Below, one piece after another: positions 17,989-27,891 of a stretch of 34,764 nt of DNA (the stretch's first letter is position 1; the number at the start of each line of letters is the position of its first letter). This stretch comes from an uncultured bacterium (GTDB lineage: Bacteria; Bacillota; Clostridia; Lachnospirales; Lachnospiraceae), in contig CANPIC010000031.1 in NCBI GenBank assembly GCA_947574055.1, positions 1-34,764 of the forward strand. Reading direction: 5' to 3'. The notes under the pieces were generated by a model. That model did not search any database and was not told the DNA's origin. It saw only the letters and a program-made list of their open reading frames with translations. Position numbers and translations under genes: made by a program.

Positions 17989-18004
17989 AACCATGTGCTA
18001 ACAT
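17976..18004 (+). promoter_or_regulatory. Promoter of the T-box/aspS-gatCAB operon
   Basis: TTGCAA (17976-17981), 17 bp, TAACAT (17999-18004). The -35 box lies inside the last codons of the surface-protein gene; transcription would start near 18011, just before T-box stem I. Confidence 0.6.
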
Positions 18005-18010
18005 AACAGA

Positions 18011-18297
18011 AAAGTCAAATGCAGAGAAGGAGACTCTTGTTACGGAAAGCGACAGGAATGGGGCGTCACCGACTGAGAGCGCCGCTTGTGGGAAGTAACA
18101 AAGGGAACACTCCGGAGCAGATACCCTGAACAGCAAAAAGGATCAGTAGGGGTATACGTGGCACGCGTTAAGTGTAAGAGTGGGTAAGGCGGTCAGACAT
18201 TTTGATGGAAATGTCGTCTTATCAAAGCGGGTGGTACCGCGGGGTCAAAGCAGATTTCCCGTCCCGGAATACAGAACAGTATTCCGGGATTTTTTTT
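18011..18297 (+). promoter_or_regulatory. T-box riboswitch, probably sensing tRNA-Asp
   Basis: The 14-base T-box core GGGTGGTACCGCGG is at 18229-18242, followed by a terminator at 18263-18297. Upstream, the base of stem I is visible as TTGTTAC against GTAACAA, enclosing GAAAGCGACAGG, where GAC (18051-18053) is the likely specifier codon for Asp. Uncharged tRNA-Asp would stabilise the antiterminator and switch on aspS and the downstream gatCAB genes. The T-box identity is firm from the core motif and terminator. The specifier assignment also relies on the first downstream gene being aspS. Confidence 0.95.
18263..18297 (+). terminator. T-box regulated terminator
   Basis: CCCGGAATAC (18263-18272), 6-nt loop, GTATTCCGGG (18279-18288), A, then eight T (18290-18297). 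Confidence 0.95.
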
Positions 18298-18301
18298 ATG
18301 C

Positions 18302-18510
18302 GCAGGCCCGCGTAAGGAAGATTGCTGCAGAGGCAGCAAGCAGGCCGCGCAGCGGGCAGACGACAATCGTCTGGGCCCGATCACAGCAGGCCCGCGTAAG
18401 GAAGATTGCTGCAGACGCAGCAAGCAGACCGCGCAGCGGGCAGACGACAATCGTCTGGGCCCGATCACAGCAGGCCCGCATGAGGAAGACTGCTGCAGAT
18501 GCAGCAGGCC
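18302..18510. repeat. 84-bp tandem repeat, about 2.5 copies, each with two hairpins
   Basis: Copies start at 18302, 18386 and 18470 (the last partial), exactly 84 bp apart; the first two differ at only two positions. Each full copy holds two hairpins: TTGCTGC-AGAG-GCAGCAA (18322-18339) and CAGACGA-CAA-TCGTCTG (18357-18373). In the third copy the first hairpin reads CTGCTGC-AGAT-GCAGCAG (18490-18507), so the closing T-A pair has become C-G, a compensatory change. The array lies between the T-box terminator and the aspS ribosome binding site, inside the transcript. It is REP-like in appearance, but no second array is seen in this window. Confidence 0.85.
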
Positions 18511-18540
18511 ACCGGAGAACCCGGAAGAAAGGAGGAGCGT

Positions 18541-20292
18541 ATGAAAACAGAACACATTTACAGGACGGTTACAACACAGGATGTGCAGGAGCATGATACA
18601 GGCAGGAGGGTCAAAGCGGCCGGATGGGTGGAAAATATTCGTGATCATGGCGGCGTCTGTTTTCTTGATCTGCGCGATATGTATGGTGTTTTGCAGGTGG
18701 TGCTGCGCAATATCCCGCTGCCGGCCGGTATCGTAAAAGAAACCTGTATTTCCGCGGAGGGTATCATAGAGAAGCGGGACGAGGAGACTTATAATCCCAG
18801 AATCCCTACCGGGACAGTGGAACTGAACGCGCAAGAGGTTATCATCCTGGGCAGGGTCCATAAGCAACTGCCGTTTGAAATCATGACTTCAAAGGAGACT
18901 AGAGAGGAGATCAGACTGAGATACCGCTATCTGGATCTGCGCAATACAAAAGTAAAGGACAATATCATATTTCGTTCCCAGGTCATTGCCTGTCTGCGGG
19001 AAAAGATGACAGAACTGGGATTTCTGGAGATTCAGACACCGATATTATGTGCGTCTTCGCCGGAGGGGGCAAGAGATTATATTGTACCTTCCAGAAAGTA
19101 TAAAGGCCGCTTTTATGCTTTGCCGCAGGCTCCTCAGCAGTACAAGCAGCTGCTTATGGTCTCCGGTTTTGACAAGTATTTTCAGATTGCCCCCTGTTTT
19201 CGGGATGAGGATGCCAGGGCGGATCGCTCTCCGGGGGAATTTTACCAGCTGGATTTCGAGATGAGTTTTGCCACGCAGGAGGATGTGTTCCGGGTGGGAG
19301 AAGAGGTGCTGACGACTGTGTTTGAGCGTTTCGCACCGGAGGGATACGCAGTGACGAAGGCGCCCTACCCGGTGCTTAGTTACAGACAGGCCATGCTGGA
19401 ATTTGGTACGGACAAACCGGACCTGCGCAATCCACTGCGGATTATGGATGTGACAGCGTTTTTTCAGAAGTGTACTTTTGGGCCCTTTTTAAAAAAGACA
19501 GTGCGGGCTATCCGGGTACATGCCGGCATGTCCAAAGGATTTCATGAAAAGCTGCTCTCTTTTGCCATCTCTTTGGGGATGGGAGGACTGGGCTATCTGG
19601 AAGTGGCGGAAGATATGTCCTATCGGGGACCGATTGATAAGTTTATCCCTGCGGATTGTAAGCAGGAGCTGGCAAAGCTGGCGAGGCTGGAGCCGGGAGA
19701 TACGATTTTTTTCATCGCAGATCAGGAAGAACGGGCCAGCTACTATGCGGGGCAGATACGAAATGAACTGGGCAGCAGGCTGGGACTGACAGAGAAAAAT
19801 GCATTCCGTTTCTGTTATGTCAATGATTTTCCCATGTATGAACGGGATGCACAGACGAAGCAGATCACCTTTACCCACAATCCCTTTTCCATGCCGCAGG
19901 GAGGTTTGCAGGCCTTAAAAGAGCAGGACCCCCTCACGATTCTGGCATATCAGTATGATATTGTGTGTAATGGCGTGGAACTCTCTTCCGGTGCGGTGAG
20001 AAACCATGATATTGCGATTATGACGGAGGCATTTGCTCTGGCAGGGTATGACAGGGAAACTTTACAGGAGAAATTCGGAGCCCTGTATCAGGCCTTTCAG
20101 TTTGGCGCACCGCCGCACGCAGGTATGGCGCCCGGCATTGATCGCATGATTATGTTACTGCGGGGAGAGGAGAGTATCCGGGAAGTGATTGCTTTTCCTA
20201 TGAACGGCAACGGACAGGATCTGATGTGCGGCGCACCCGGCAGGGTGACACAGCAGCAGCTGCGGGAAGCGCATATCAAAGTCAGAGAATAA
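18541..20292 (+). CDS. aspS: Aspartyl-tRNA synthetase
   Basis: A 583-residue class II synthetase of the bacterial type. ATG 18541 is preferred over an upstream in-frame ATG in the 84-bp repeats because AAAGGAGGAG lies just before it and the protein then begins at the family N-terminus. Order: OB-fold anticodon-binding domain ([20 protein letters not shown]), class II catalytic core with motif 2 ([19 protein letters not shown]), the bacterial GAD insertion in the middle, and motif 3 ([18 protein letters not shown]). It charges tRNA-Asp; because gatCAB is in the same operon and no asnS is nearby, it may also misacylate tRNA-Asn (inference). The operon is under T-box control. Confidence 0.97.
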   Translation: MKTEHIYRTVTTQDVQEHDTGRRVKAAGWVENIRDHGGVCFLDLRDMYGVLQVVLRNIPLPAGIVKETCISAEGIIEKRDEETYNPRIPTGTVELNAQEVIILGRVHKQLPFEIMTSKETREEIRLRYRYLDLRNTKVKDNIIFRSQVIACLREKMTELGFLEIQTPILCASSPEGARDYIVPSRKYKGRFYALPQAPQQYKQLLMVSGFDKYFQIAPCFRDEDARADRSPGEFYQLDFEMSFATQEDVFRVGEEVLTTVFERFAPEGYAVTKAPYPVLSYRQAMLEFGTDKPDLRNPLRIMDVTAFFQKCTFGPFLKKTVRAIRVHAGMSKGFHEKLLSFAISLGMGGLGYLEVAEDMSYRGPIDKFIPADCKQELAKLARLEPGDTIFFIADQEERASYYAGQIRNELGSRLGLTEKNAFRFCYVNDFPMYERDAQTKQITFTHNPFSMPQGGLQALKEQDPLTILAYQYDIVCNGVELSSGAVRNHDIAIMTEAFALAGYDRETLQEKFGALYQAFQFGAPPHAGMAPGIDRMIMLLRGEESIREVIAFPMNGNGQDLMCGAPGRVTQQQLREAHIKVRE

Positions 20293-20303
20293 GGAGAACA
20301 CAG

Positions 20304-20597
20304 ATGGCACATAGCATTACCGACGAGACAATAGAATATGTGGGGATTCTGGCGCAGCTGGAACTGTCCCCTGAGGAGAAAAAGCAGGCCCGCCAGGATA
20401 TGGGCAGGATGCTGGACTATATTGATCAATTAAAGGAACTGGATACGGAAGGTGTGGAACCATTGTCCCACGTGCTGTCGGTAGAAAATGTGATGCGGGA
20501 AGATGTTGTGACAAACGGTGATATGCGGGAGGCACTGCTTGCCAATGCACCGGAGGAAAAGGACGGCATGTTTACTGCACCGCGTACTTTTGGGTAG
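20304..20597 (+). CDS. gatC: Asp/Glu-tRNA amidotransferase subunit C
   Basis: A 97-residue small subunit that bridges and stabilises GatA and GatB. It starts at ATG 20304 with AAGGAG overlapping the aspS stop. The sequence shows the typical helical N-terminus ([23 protein letters not shown]), the central [22 protein letters not shown] motif and the C-terminal [17 protein letters not shown] that packs on GatA. Eleven bp separate it from aspS and 12 bp from gatA. Confidence 0.97.
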   Translation: MAHSITDETIEYVGILAQLELSPEEKKQARQDMGRMLDYIDQLKELDTEGVEPLSHVLSVENVMREDVVTNGDMREALLANAPEEKDGMFTAPRTFG

Positions 20598-20609
20598 GAG
20601 GGAGTCTGC

Positions 20610-22073
20610 ATGAAATTGACAGATATGACAGCCGTGGAACTGGGCACGGCGATCAGAGAGAGACATGTGACGGCCATGGAGGCGGTAGAGGCAGTCTTTG
20701 CGGTGATACAGGAGCGGGAAGCACAGCTGCACTGTTTCGTGACACTGGACCGGGAAGGGGCGCTCAGGCGTGCGCAGGAAGTCCAGAAACAGATCGAAGC
20801 CGGTAAGCTGAACGGGCCGCTGGCCGGTGTGCCGGCGGGAATAAAAGACAATCTCTGCACCAGGGGCATGCGTACAACCTGCGCTTCGAGGATACTGGAG
20901 AATTTTGTTCCTTCCTATACGGCGCAGTCTGTGGCCAGGCTGGAGCAGGCGGGGGCCGTGCTGATCGGCAAAACGAATATGGATGAATTTGCCATGGGCT
21001 CCACGACTGAGACTTCTGCCTGGGGGCCGACGAAAAACCCCCGGAATCCAGCGCATGTGCCGGGAGGCTCTTCCGGCGGGAGCGCGGCGGCAGTGGCGGC
21101 AGGGGAATGTTTTATGGCGCTTGGTTCTGATACGGGCGGGTCCGTCAGACAGCCTGCCTCCTTCTGCGGGGTGGTGGGAATGAAGCCTACGTATGGTACG
21201 GTTTCCCGCTATGGCCTGATCGCATATGGCTCCTCTCTTGATCAGGTAGGGCCGCTTTGCCGGGATGTGAGAGACTGCGCGGCTTTGCTGGAGGTTATTG
21301 CCTCCCATGATCCAAAGGATTCCACCACCGTCCTGCGGCGGGATACGGATTTTACGGCGGCCCTGCAGGATGATGTAGAGGGGATGCGGATCGGAATCCC
21401 CCGGGATTATTTTGCGGAGGGACTGGCGGCGGATGTGCGGGAGCGTGTGCTGGCGGCAGCGCAGGTATTGCGGGAGCGTGGGGCTGTGGTGGAGGAATTT
21501 GATCTCAGCCTGGTGGAGTATGCGGTTCCGGCCTACTATACCATAGCCGCGGCAGAGGCCAGTTCCAATCTGGAGCGGTTTGACGGGATCAAATACGGCT
21601 ATCGTGCCAGGGACTGTCAGGACCTTCATCAAATGTATAAAAAGACCCGTTCGGAAGGGTTTGGCGAGGAAGTGAAACGGCGCATAATGCTGGGAAGTTT
21701 CGTGCTGAGTTCCGGCTATTATGATGCCTATTATTTAAAAGCCCTGCGGGTTAAAGCACTGATCAGACAGGCCTTTGATGCGGCTTTTGCAGACTATGAT
21801 GTGATACTGGGGCCGGTGGCACCCACGACGGCGCCGCTTCTGGGAGAGAGCCTGCAGGACCCGCTGAAAATGTATCTGGGAGACATTTATACGATCGCTG
21901 TCAATCTGGCCGGACTGCCCGCCATTTCCCTGCCCTGCGGCACGGACAGACATGGTCTGCCCGTGGGCCTGCAGTTGATCGGAAACCGTTTTGAAGAAAA
22001 GAAACTGCTGCGCAGCGCCTTTGCCTATGAAAAGGCAGCAGGCGGTTTCAGAAACTGCCGGGAGGTGGATTAG
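20610..22073 (+). CDS. gatA: Asp/Glu-tRNA amidotransferase subunit A
   Basis: A 487-residue amidase-signature subunit that releases ammonia from glutamine and passes it to GatB. The Ser-cisSer-Lys triad is complete: Lys79 (in GIKDN), cis-Ser154 (in PGGSSGGSAAAV) and nucleophile Ser178 (in DTGGSVRQPASF), at the positions usual for the family. The C-terminal half has the expected YDVILGPVAPTTAPLLGE block. The start ATG follows TAGGAGGGAG. gatB begins on the base after its stop, so translation is coupled. Confidence 0.98.
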   Translation: MKLTDMTAVELGTAIRERHVTAMEAVEAVFAVIQEREAQLHCFVTLDREGALRRAQEVQKQIEAGKLNGPLAGVPAGIKDNLCTRGMRTTCASRILENFVPSYTAQSVARLEQAGAVLIGKTNMDEFAMGSTTETSAWGPTKNPRNPAHVPGGSSGGSAAAVAAGECFMALGSDTGGSVRQPASFCGVVGMKPTYGTVSRYGLIAYGSSLDQVGPLCRDVRDCAALLEVIASHDPKDSTTVLRRDTDFTAALQDDVEGMRIGIPRDYFAEGLAADVRERVLAAAQVLRERGAVVEEFDLSLVEYAVPAYYTIAAAEASSNLERFDGIKYGYRARDCQDLHQMYKKTRSEGFGEEVKRRIMLGSFVLSSGYYDAYYLKALRVKALIRQAFDAAFADYDVILGPVAPTTAPLLGESLQDPLKMYLGDIYTIAVNLAGLPAISLPCGTDRHGLPVGLQLIGNRFEEKKLLRSAFAYEKAAGGFRNCREVD

Positions 22074-23516
22074 ATGGGAAAACAATATGAGACAGTGATC
22101 GGCCTGGAAGTGCATGTGGAACTGGCTACCAGGACGAAGATATTCTGCGGCTGCTCCACTGCGTTTGGTGGGGCGCCCAATACGCATACCTGCCCGGTCT
22201 GCATGGGTATGCCCGGTTCGCTTCCGGTGCTGAACCGGAAAGTGCTGGAATATGCGGTGCTGGTGGGGCTGGCGTCCAACTGTGAGATTACCCGCTATTG
22301 TAAATTTGACCGCAAAAATTATTTTTATCCGGATAACCCCCAAAATTATCAGATATCACAGCTCTATCTGCCCGTCTGTCAGAACGGTTATGTGGAGATT
22401 GAGACTGAGGACGGCAGCAAGCGGGTGGGCATCCATGAGATTCATATGGAAGAAGATGCGGGCAAACTGATTCATGATACGTGGGAAGACTGTACTCTGA
22501 TTGATTATAACCGTTCCGGTGTACCACTGATCGAAATTGTCTCCGAACCCGATATGAGAAATGCGCAGGAAGTGATAGCTTATCTGGAAAAACTGCGCCT
22601 GCTGATCAGTTATCTCGGGGCTTCTGACTGTAAGCTGCAGGAAGGTTCCATGCGCGCCGATGTCAATTTGTCGGTGCGGGAAGCGGGAACGCAGAAACTT
22701 GGTACCCGTACGGAGATGAAAAACCTCAATTCTTTTAAGGCAATTACCCGTGCCATTGAGGGAGAGCAGCAGCGGCAGATTGACCTGCTGGAAGCGGGGG
22801 AGCCCATTGTGCAGGAAACGAGGAGATGGGATGATGCAAACGACTGTTCCTATGCCATGCGCTTCAAAGAAGACGCGCAGGATTATCGGTATTTTCCCGA
22901 TCCCGACCTGCCCCCTGTCCGGATCAGCGAAGAATGGCTGGAACGTATGCGCGCGGCATTGCCGGAGTTTCGCAGAGAGAAGATGGAGAGATTCAGGAGA
23001 GAATACGGGCTTCCCGATTATGATTTACAGATTATCACGCAGTCTGCCCATCTGGCCGATCTGTTTGAGGAGACGACTGCCCTGTGCAAGGAGCCAAAAA
23101 AGGTATCCAACTGGCTGATGGGAGAGATGCTGCGCCTGCTCAGAGAGCGGGAAAAAGATCCGGCGGATATTATCATTTCCCCTGCTCATCTGGCGGCCCT
23201 GATTCTCATGAAAGATAAGGGAGAGATCAACGGCGCGGCAGCAAAAGAAGTATTTGAGGCCATGTTTGATGAGGATGTGGACCCACATTCGTATGTGGAA
23301 GAAAAGGGCATGAAAGTGGAGGCTGATACCGATGCACTGCGGGAAGTGCTCGGTCAGGTAGTGGCGGCTCATCCCAAATCTGTGGCAGATTATCGAAATG
23401 GCAAAGAGAAAGCCATCGGTTTTTTAGTAGGACAGACGATGAAAGTGATGAAGGGAAAAGCCGATCCAGGGGCGGTGAAGGAGATGCTGCGGGAACTTTT
23501 GCAGAAGGAATCCTAG
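22074..23516 (+). CDS. gatB: Asp/Glu-tRNA amidotransferase subunit B
   Basis: A 480-residue kinase-like subunit that binds misacylated tRNA, activates the Asp or Glu side chain with ATP and amidates it. It begins YETVIGLEVHVELATRTKIFCGC, the family hallmark with Cys zinc ligands (CGCS, CPVCMGMPGSLP). Further signatures are KFDRKNYFYPDNPQNYQISQ and YRYFPDPDLPP; the C-terminal 150 residues are the helical and YqeY-like tail that grips the tRNA. The ribosome binding site GGGAGG lies within the end of gatA. It is the last gene of the T-box operon; no clear intrinsic terminator is seen after it. Confidence 0.98.
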   Translation: MGKQYETVIGLEVHVELATRTKIFCGCSTAFGGAPNTHTCPVCMGMPGSLPVLNRKVLEYAVLVGLASNCEITRYCKFDRKNYFYPDNPQNYQISQLYLPVCQNGYVEIETEDGSKRVGIHEIHMEEDAGKLIHDTWEDCTLIDYNRSGVPLIEIVSEPDMRNAQEVIAYLEKLRLLISYLGASDCKLQEGSMRADVNLSVREAGTQKLGTRTEMKNLNSFKAITRAIEGEQQRQIDLLEAGEPIVQETRRWDDANDCSYAMRFKEDAQDYRYFPDPDLPPVRISEEWLERMRAALPEFRREKMERFRREYGLPDYDLQIITQSAHLADLFEETTALCKEPKKVSNWLMGEMLRLLREREKDPADIIISPAHLAALILMKDKGEINGAAAKEVFEAMFDEDVDPHSYVEEKGMKVEADTDALREVLGQVVAAHPKSVADYRNGKEKAIGFLVGQTMKVMKGKADPGAVKEMLRELLQKES

Positions 23517-23587
23517 ACGGGAGGCACAGGGGACAGCGCAGACAACATCCATACAGACCGATTTGTGATCTGCCCGGAAAGAAAGGA

Positions 23588-23616
23588 TTGAAACATGATC
23601 TGTTTTGTACTATGAT
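23588..23616 (+). promoter_or_regulatory. Promoter of the small membrane protein gene at 23645
   Basis: TTGAAA (23588-23593), 17 bp, TATGAT (23611-23616), about 28 bp before the ATG, leaving a short leader with AGGTGATG as ribosome binding site. Confidence 0.65.
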
Positions 23617-23644
23617 AAAAATAAACAGAGAAAGGTGATGAGAA

Positions 23645-24130
23645 ATGGATCAGACATTTTTGGAAGTACTGGTAGCGAGAAAGAAAAATATGGCAGCGGC
23701 AATACTGAAGGTAGTCTGTGGTATCCTGGCAGCCCTTTCCCTGCTTATGCTGCCTGCTTCGGTCTTTTTTCTGGCGACGGCACTTCTCTTTGGCGCCGGC
23801 GCTTATTTCTGCCACCTGCAGGAATTTATCGAATATGAATACAGCTATGTGTGCAGAGAATTGACCGTGGACAAGATCATGGCGCGCAGCAAAAGGAAAT
23901 CCGAGGCCAATTATGAGATTGACAAGATCGAGGTGGGAGCGCCGCAGGGCTCTTATCATCTGGATGCTTACCGCAGCCGCAACTACAGGGTGAAGGATTA
24001 CAGCAGCCGAAGCGATGTAAAGACGTATGTATTTTATTATGAAGGACAGGTTAAGGTCATTCTGGACGCTGATGAGGGACTTTTGCAGGCGTTTCATGGT
24101 GCGGCGCCCAGTAAGATGTTTCTGAACTGA
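23645..24130 (+). CDS. Small two-helix membrane protein, function unknown
   Basis: A 161-residue protein of unknown function. The N-terminal 18 residues are cytoplasmic (MDQTFLEVLVARKKNMAAA); two closely spaced transmembrane helices follow at about 19-40 and 41-58, then a soluble cytoplasmic domain (VDKIMARSKRKSEANYEIDKI) of about 100 residues. Comparable proteins occur next to gat genes in Lachnospiraceae and, from memory, may be the DUF6106 family; I am not certain of that name. It has its own promoter and lies between gatB and guaB. No catalytic motif is visible. Confidence 0.8.
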   Translation: MDQTFLEVLVARKKNMAAAILKVVCGILAALSLLMLPASVFFLATALLFGAGAYFCHLQEFIEYEYSYVCRELTVDKIMARSKRKSEANYEIDKIEVGAPQGSYHLDAYRSRNYRVKDYSSRSDVKTYVFYYEGQVKVILDADEGLLQAFHGAAPSKMFLN

Positions 24131-24171
24131 CGCGGCGGCTCTGGGCATCCGGCAAAAGACAGGTGGAACAA

Positions 24172-24223
24172 AAGAAGGCTTAGAACTTTGGAAAACAGTA
24201 AATTTCCGGGTTTTAAGCCTCTT
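24172..24223 (+). terminator. Possible terminator after the small membrane protein
   Basis: AAGAAGGCTTA (24172-24182) pairs with TAAGCCTCTT (24214-24223) with a one-base bulge, around a 31-nt loop. The T-rich tail is weak (CTATTTTA), so the call is tentative. Confidence 0.4.
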
Positions 24224-24270
24224 GTGCTATTTTATGGAAGAGGGAAAGCGGAGAGTTTCCATAATTCGCA

Positions 24271-24300
24271 TTGACAAAGTGCCGGGGAGTCTGATAAACT
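24271..24300 (+). promoter_or_regulatory. Promoter of guaB
   Basis: TTGACA (24271-24276), 18 bp, TAAACT (24295-24300), about 43 bp before the guaB ATG. No purine riboswitch is seen between promoter and gene. Confidence 0.55.
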
Positions 24301-24340
24301 TTTCAAAATATATGGTAAGCACAAATTGACAGGAGGATAA

Positions 24341-25798
<1,458 letters not shown>

Positions 25799-25809
25799 CT
25801 AAGAACATA

Positions 25810-25858
25810 AAAAGAGGCAGCGGCTTTTGGAAAATCTTCCCAAAGTCCTGCCTCTTTT
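25810..25858. terminator. Bidirectional terminator between guaB and the XRE gene
   Basis: AAAAGAGGCAG (25810-25820) and CTGCCTCTTTT (25848-25858) are perfect 11-bp arms with an inner CTTT/AAAG stem. T runs occur in both directions, suiting the convergent guaB and the minus-strand regulator gene. Confidence 0.9.
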
Positions 25859-25937
25859 GGAGGGAAGGTTCAGCTGCGCGTGATCCCGGAGGCTGCCCAT
25901 ATTGCCTGTCCTGTTCCGGCGCGCATTGCGAAAAACA

Positions 25938-26162
25938 TCATTTTTTTAATAAAGGGGTTTTATCATCGGTCAGTCCCACGATATATTCCATGCTTACGTT
26001 ATAATAAAGAGCCAGGCAGATCAGGTGACGGATGGGGAGTTCGCTGGCTCCGCGCTCATAACGGGCATACATGGTCTGTGAGGTCCCTAAGATGTCTGCT
26101 ATATTCTGCTGTGTTTTGTCATGATCTTCACGCAGATCACGTATCCTGAGTCTATAATTCAT
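25938..26162 (-). CDS. XRE-family helix-turn-helix regulator
   Basis: A 74-residue protein that is essentially one Cro/C1-type DNA-binding domain: IRDLREDHDKTQQNIADILG, then TSQTMYARYERGASELP, where the recognition helix falls, and a C-terminal helix LICLALYYNVSMEYIVGLTD. The ATG is preceded by AGGTGATG. It diverges from the ribokinase gene, and the shared 267-bp intergenic region has AT-rich palindromes, so it probably controls itself and perhaps rbsK (inference). No ligand or toxin partner is visible; small proteins of this type also occur as free-standing regulators. Confidence 0.88.
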   Translation of the reverse strand: MNYRLRIRDLREDHDKTQQNIADILGTSQTMYARYERGASELPIRHLICLALYYNVSMEYIVGLTDDKTPLLKK

Positions 26163-26217
26163 TATCCATCACCTGTTGTTTTTTAACATAACATAGATGT
26201 GTTGTCAGACTGGAAAA

Positions 26218-26235
26218 TAGTAAATATTTTTACTA
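26218..26235. promoter_or_regulatory. Palindrome upstream of the XRE gene
   Basis: TAGTAAA-TATT-TTTACTA is a perfect 7-bp inverted repeat, 56 bp upstream of the XRE start. It is a plausible operator for the divergent regulator. Confidence 0.5.
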
Positions 26236-26326
26236 CATGAAATAAAAAAAAGAAGGACAAAACATTGGCTAGCCTGAGCTCCTGGATAAATAGTATATTT
26301 GTAAAAATATGTTTTATACAACGTCG

Positions 26327-26383
26327 GTATAAAATACTGAAAAAGAAAAAAAGATTGACTTAAAACTGTATAAAATATACAAT
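26327..26383 (+). promoter_or_regulatory. rbsK promoter with two matching palindromes
   Basis: The promoter is TTGACT (26355-26360), 17 bp, TACAAT (26378-26383). GTAT-AAA-ATAC (26327-26337) lies upstream and GTATA-AAA-TATAC (26368-26380) overlaps the -10 box. The two share the same core and are 41 bp apart, close to four helical turns, as expected for cooperative operator sites. Confidence 0.6.
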
Positions 26384-26429
26384 AAATATAACGTTGAAAC
26401 CTTGAGATAAGCGAAAAAGGAGCAAAGGC

Positions 26430-27323
26430 ATGAAACTTGCAGTAGTAGGAAGTATCAATATGGATATGATAGTGACCGCAGAGCGGGTTCCGGCAAAGGG
26501 AGAGACAATACCCGGTGACAGTATCAGTTACATACCTGGCGGAAAGGGAGCCAATCAGGCAGTGGCAATGGCAAAACTGGGAGCGGAAGTGGAAATATTC
26601 GGTTGTGTGGGCGATGACGGCAACGGATTGCAGCTGCTTCAGAATCTGGAAGATGCAGGCGTGAGAACCGACAGCGTCAAGATTGCAGATGATGTGCCCA
26701 CCGGTGTGGCTATGATTGCGGTGGCTGAAAGTGATAATACGATCCTGGTGGTTCCGGGGGCCAATGGCAGGACGGACAGGGCTTATGTGGATTCCATTAA
26801 GCCACTGCTTAAAAAGTTTGATATGGTGGTGCTGCAGCATGAGATCCCTCTCGATACCGTACAGTATGTGATTGCATTCTGCGCGGAAAGTCAGATCCCG
26901 GTTGTGCTCAATCCCGCTCCGGCGGCAGAGATACCTGCGGACATCATTGAGAAAGTGACTTATCTGACCCCTAACGAGCATGAGGCAGCAGCGATTTTTG
27001 GCAGTGAGAGGCCACTGGAAGATATCCTCAGACAATACCCGGAAAAGCTGATCGTTACCCAGGGATCCCGTGGGGTGGTCACATGTCTGCAATCGGGAGA
27101 GATTTTGCATGTGCCGGCAAGAAATGCCACGATTGTGGATACGACCGGTGCGGGAGATGCTCTAAATGGTGCGTTTGCCGTCAGGAGAGCGGCGGGAGAT
27201 ACGATGGAGCAGGCGCTTGTGTATGCCAATACGGCGGCCAGCCTTTCCATTGAGAAATTCGGTGCGCAGAGCGGTATGCCTTCAGCGGATGATGTGGAGA
27301 AAGAACTGAATAAAGCAAAGTAA
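26430..27323 (+). CDS. rbsK: Ribokinase (PfkB family)
   Basis: A 297-residue carbohydrate kinase, closest in pattern to ribokinase, which phosphorylates D-ribose at O5 with ATP. It begins KLAVVGSINMDMIVTAERVP with the ribokinase N-terminal signature, then the substrate motif GGKGANQAVAMAKLG, NPAPAAE, LTPNEHEA, and the C-terminal PfkB signature DTTGAGDALNGAF with the catalytic Asp (255 region). Ribokinases usually have D-T-F in this motif, so A-L is a mild variant. AAGGAG precedes the ATG. It stands alone with its own promoter and terminator; no ribose transporter is adjacent, so another PfkB sugar substrate is possible. Confidence 0.92.
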   Translation: MKLAVVGSINMDMIVTAERVPAKGETIPGDSISYIPGGKGANQAVAMAKLGAEVEIFGCVGDDGNGLQLLQNLEDAGVRTDSVKIADDVPTGVAMIAVAESDNTILVVPGANGRTDRAYVDSIKPLLKKFDMVVLQHEIPLDTVQYVIAFCAESQIPVVLNPAPAAEIPADIIEKVTYLTPNEHEAAAIFGSERPLEDILRQYPEKLIVTQGSRGVVTCLQSGEILHVPARNATIVDTTGAGDALNGAFAVRRAAGDTMEQALVYANTAASLSIEKFGAQSGMPSADDVEKELNKAK

Positions 27324-27359
27324 AAAAACAATATAAAAGCAGCACCTCAACAGCAGAGC

Positions 27360-27390
27360 AAAAGCCGTCTTACACAGGGCGGCTTTTCGT
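27360..27390 (+). terminator. Terminator of rbsK
   Basis: AAAAGCCG (27360-27367) pairs with CGGCTTTT (27380-27387), 12-nt loop, T run in the right arm. Confidence 0.85.
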
Positions 27391-27411
27391 ATGGAAAATT
27401 TAGCCGCGATA

Positions 27412-27420
27412 TGTTATAAT
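27412..27420 (+). promoter_or_regulatory. Extended -10 promoter for the 27491 gene pair
   Basis: TGTTATAAT is an extended -10 with a perfect TATAAT (27415-27420). The -35 region 17 bp upstream (TGGAAA) is weak, as is usual for extended -10 promoters. Confidence 0.6.
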
Positions 27421-27490
27421 TCCCAGACAGACAACTGCTGTTGCAGGAAAGATATGATCTTGCGGGGAGCAAACGAAAGAAGGAACAGAG

Positions 27491-27880
27491 ATGAATGGGA
27501 TTCTGTATGATGCGAGAAAAGTCAAACTATATGAAAGGATGCAGGCACTCTGTGTACTGGCCGGCGAGAGCGATGCATGGGGAGATACACTCTGGAATGG
27601 TCTGCTGGAGGATAAGGAACTGATGGAAGAGATGGCCTATTATCTGGATCATCACTGCTTTTTGGGCAAAAGCAGATGCGAAGGCTATACATTGATTGAT
27701 TTGTTTGTTCATGAGATGGATCTCTATAATGTAATTGCGGATTCCGGGAAAAATACAGAGAGTTGTAATAAGGAAGCAATGGTATTGCGGGCCTTTCGGG
27801 CTATGATAGAGATGAAAAAGGACCCACAACGGTTCCAGAGGAAACTGTCAGACGGATTTGGTATGGATAAATATGTATAA
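27491..27880 (+). CDS. Conserved-looking small soluble protein, function unknown
   Basis: Not recognised. A 129-residue acidic, mostly helical protein with no signal peptide or membrane segment (MNGILYDARKVKLYERMQAL…, ending GFGMDKYV). GAAGGAA serves as ribosome binding site. It is followed after 11 bp by a HAAS/DUF1700 membrane protein and probably cotranscribed with it. HAAS proteins are often preceded by PadR regulators, but this protein lacks a PadR winged-helix pattern. No catalytic or metal-binding motif stands out. Confidence 0.8.
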   Translation: MNGILYDARKVKLYERMQALCVLAGESDAWGDTLWNGLLEDKELMEEMAYYLDHHCFLGKSRCEGYTLIDLFVHEMDLYNVIADSGKNTESCNKEAMVLRAFRAMIEMKKDPQRFQRKLSDGFGMDKYV

Positions 27881-27891
27881 GGAGTCAGAAG

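Noticed and set aside
18302..18510. 84-bp repeats as a CRISPR array
   Set aside because: The copies are contiguous without unique spacers, the unit is too long, and no cas genes are present.
18180..18596. 138-residue ORF containing a 28-residue repeat across the T-box and the 84-bp array
   Set aside because: It crosses the T-box core and terminator. The repeat is in frame only because 84 is divisible by three, and the copies show pairing constraints at the RNA level, not protein conservation.
20430..21632. 400-residue ORF opposite gatC/gatA
   Set aside because: Shadow of highly conserved gatA codons; arginine/histidine-rich composition typical of antisense frames.
25880..26149. 89-residue ORF opposite the XRE regulator
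   Set aside because: Antisense to a clear HTH gene and overlapping it almost fully.
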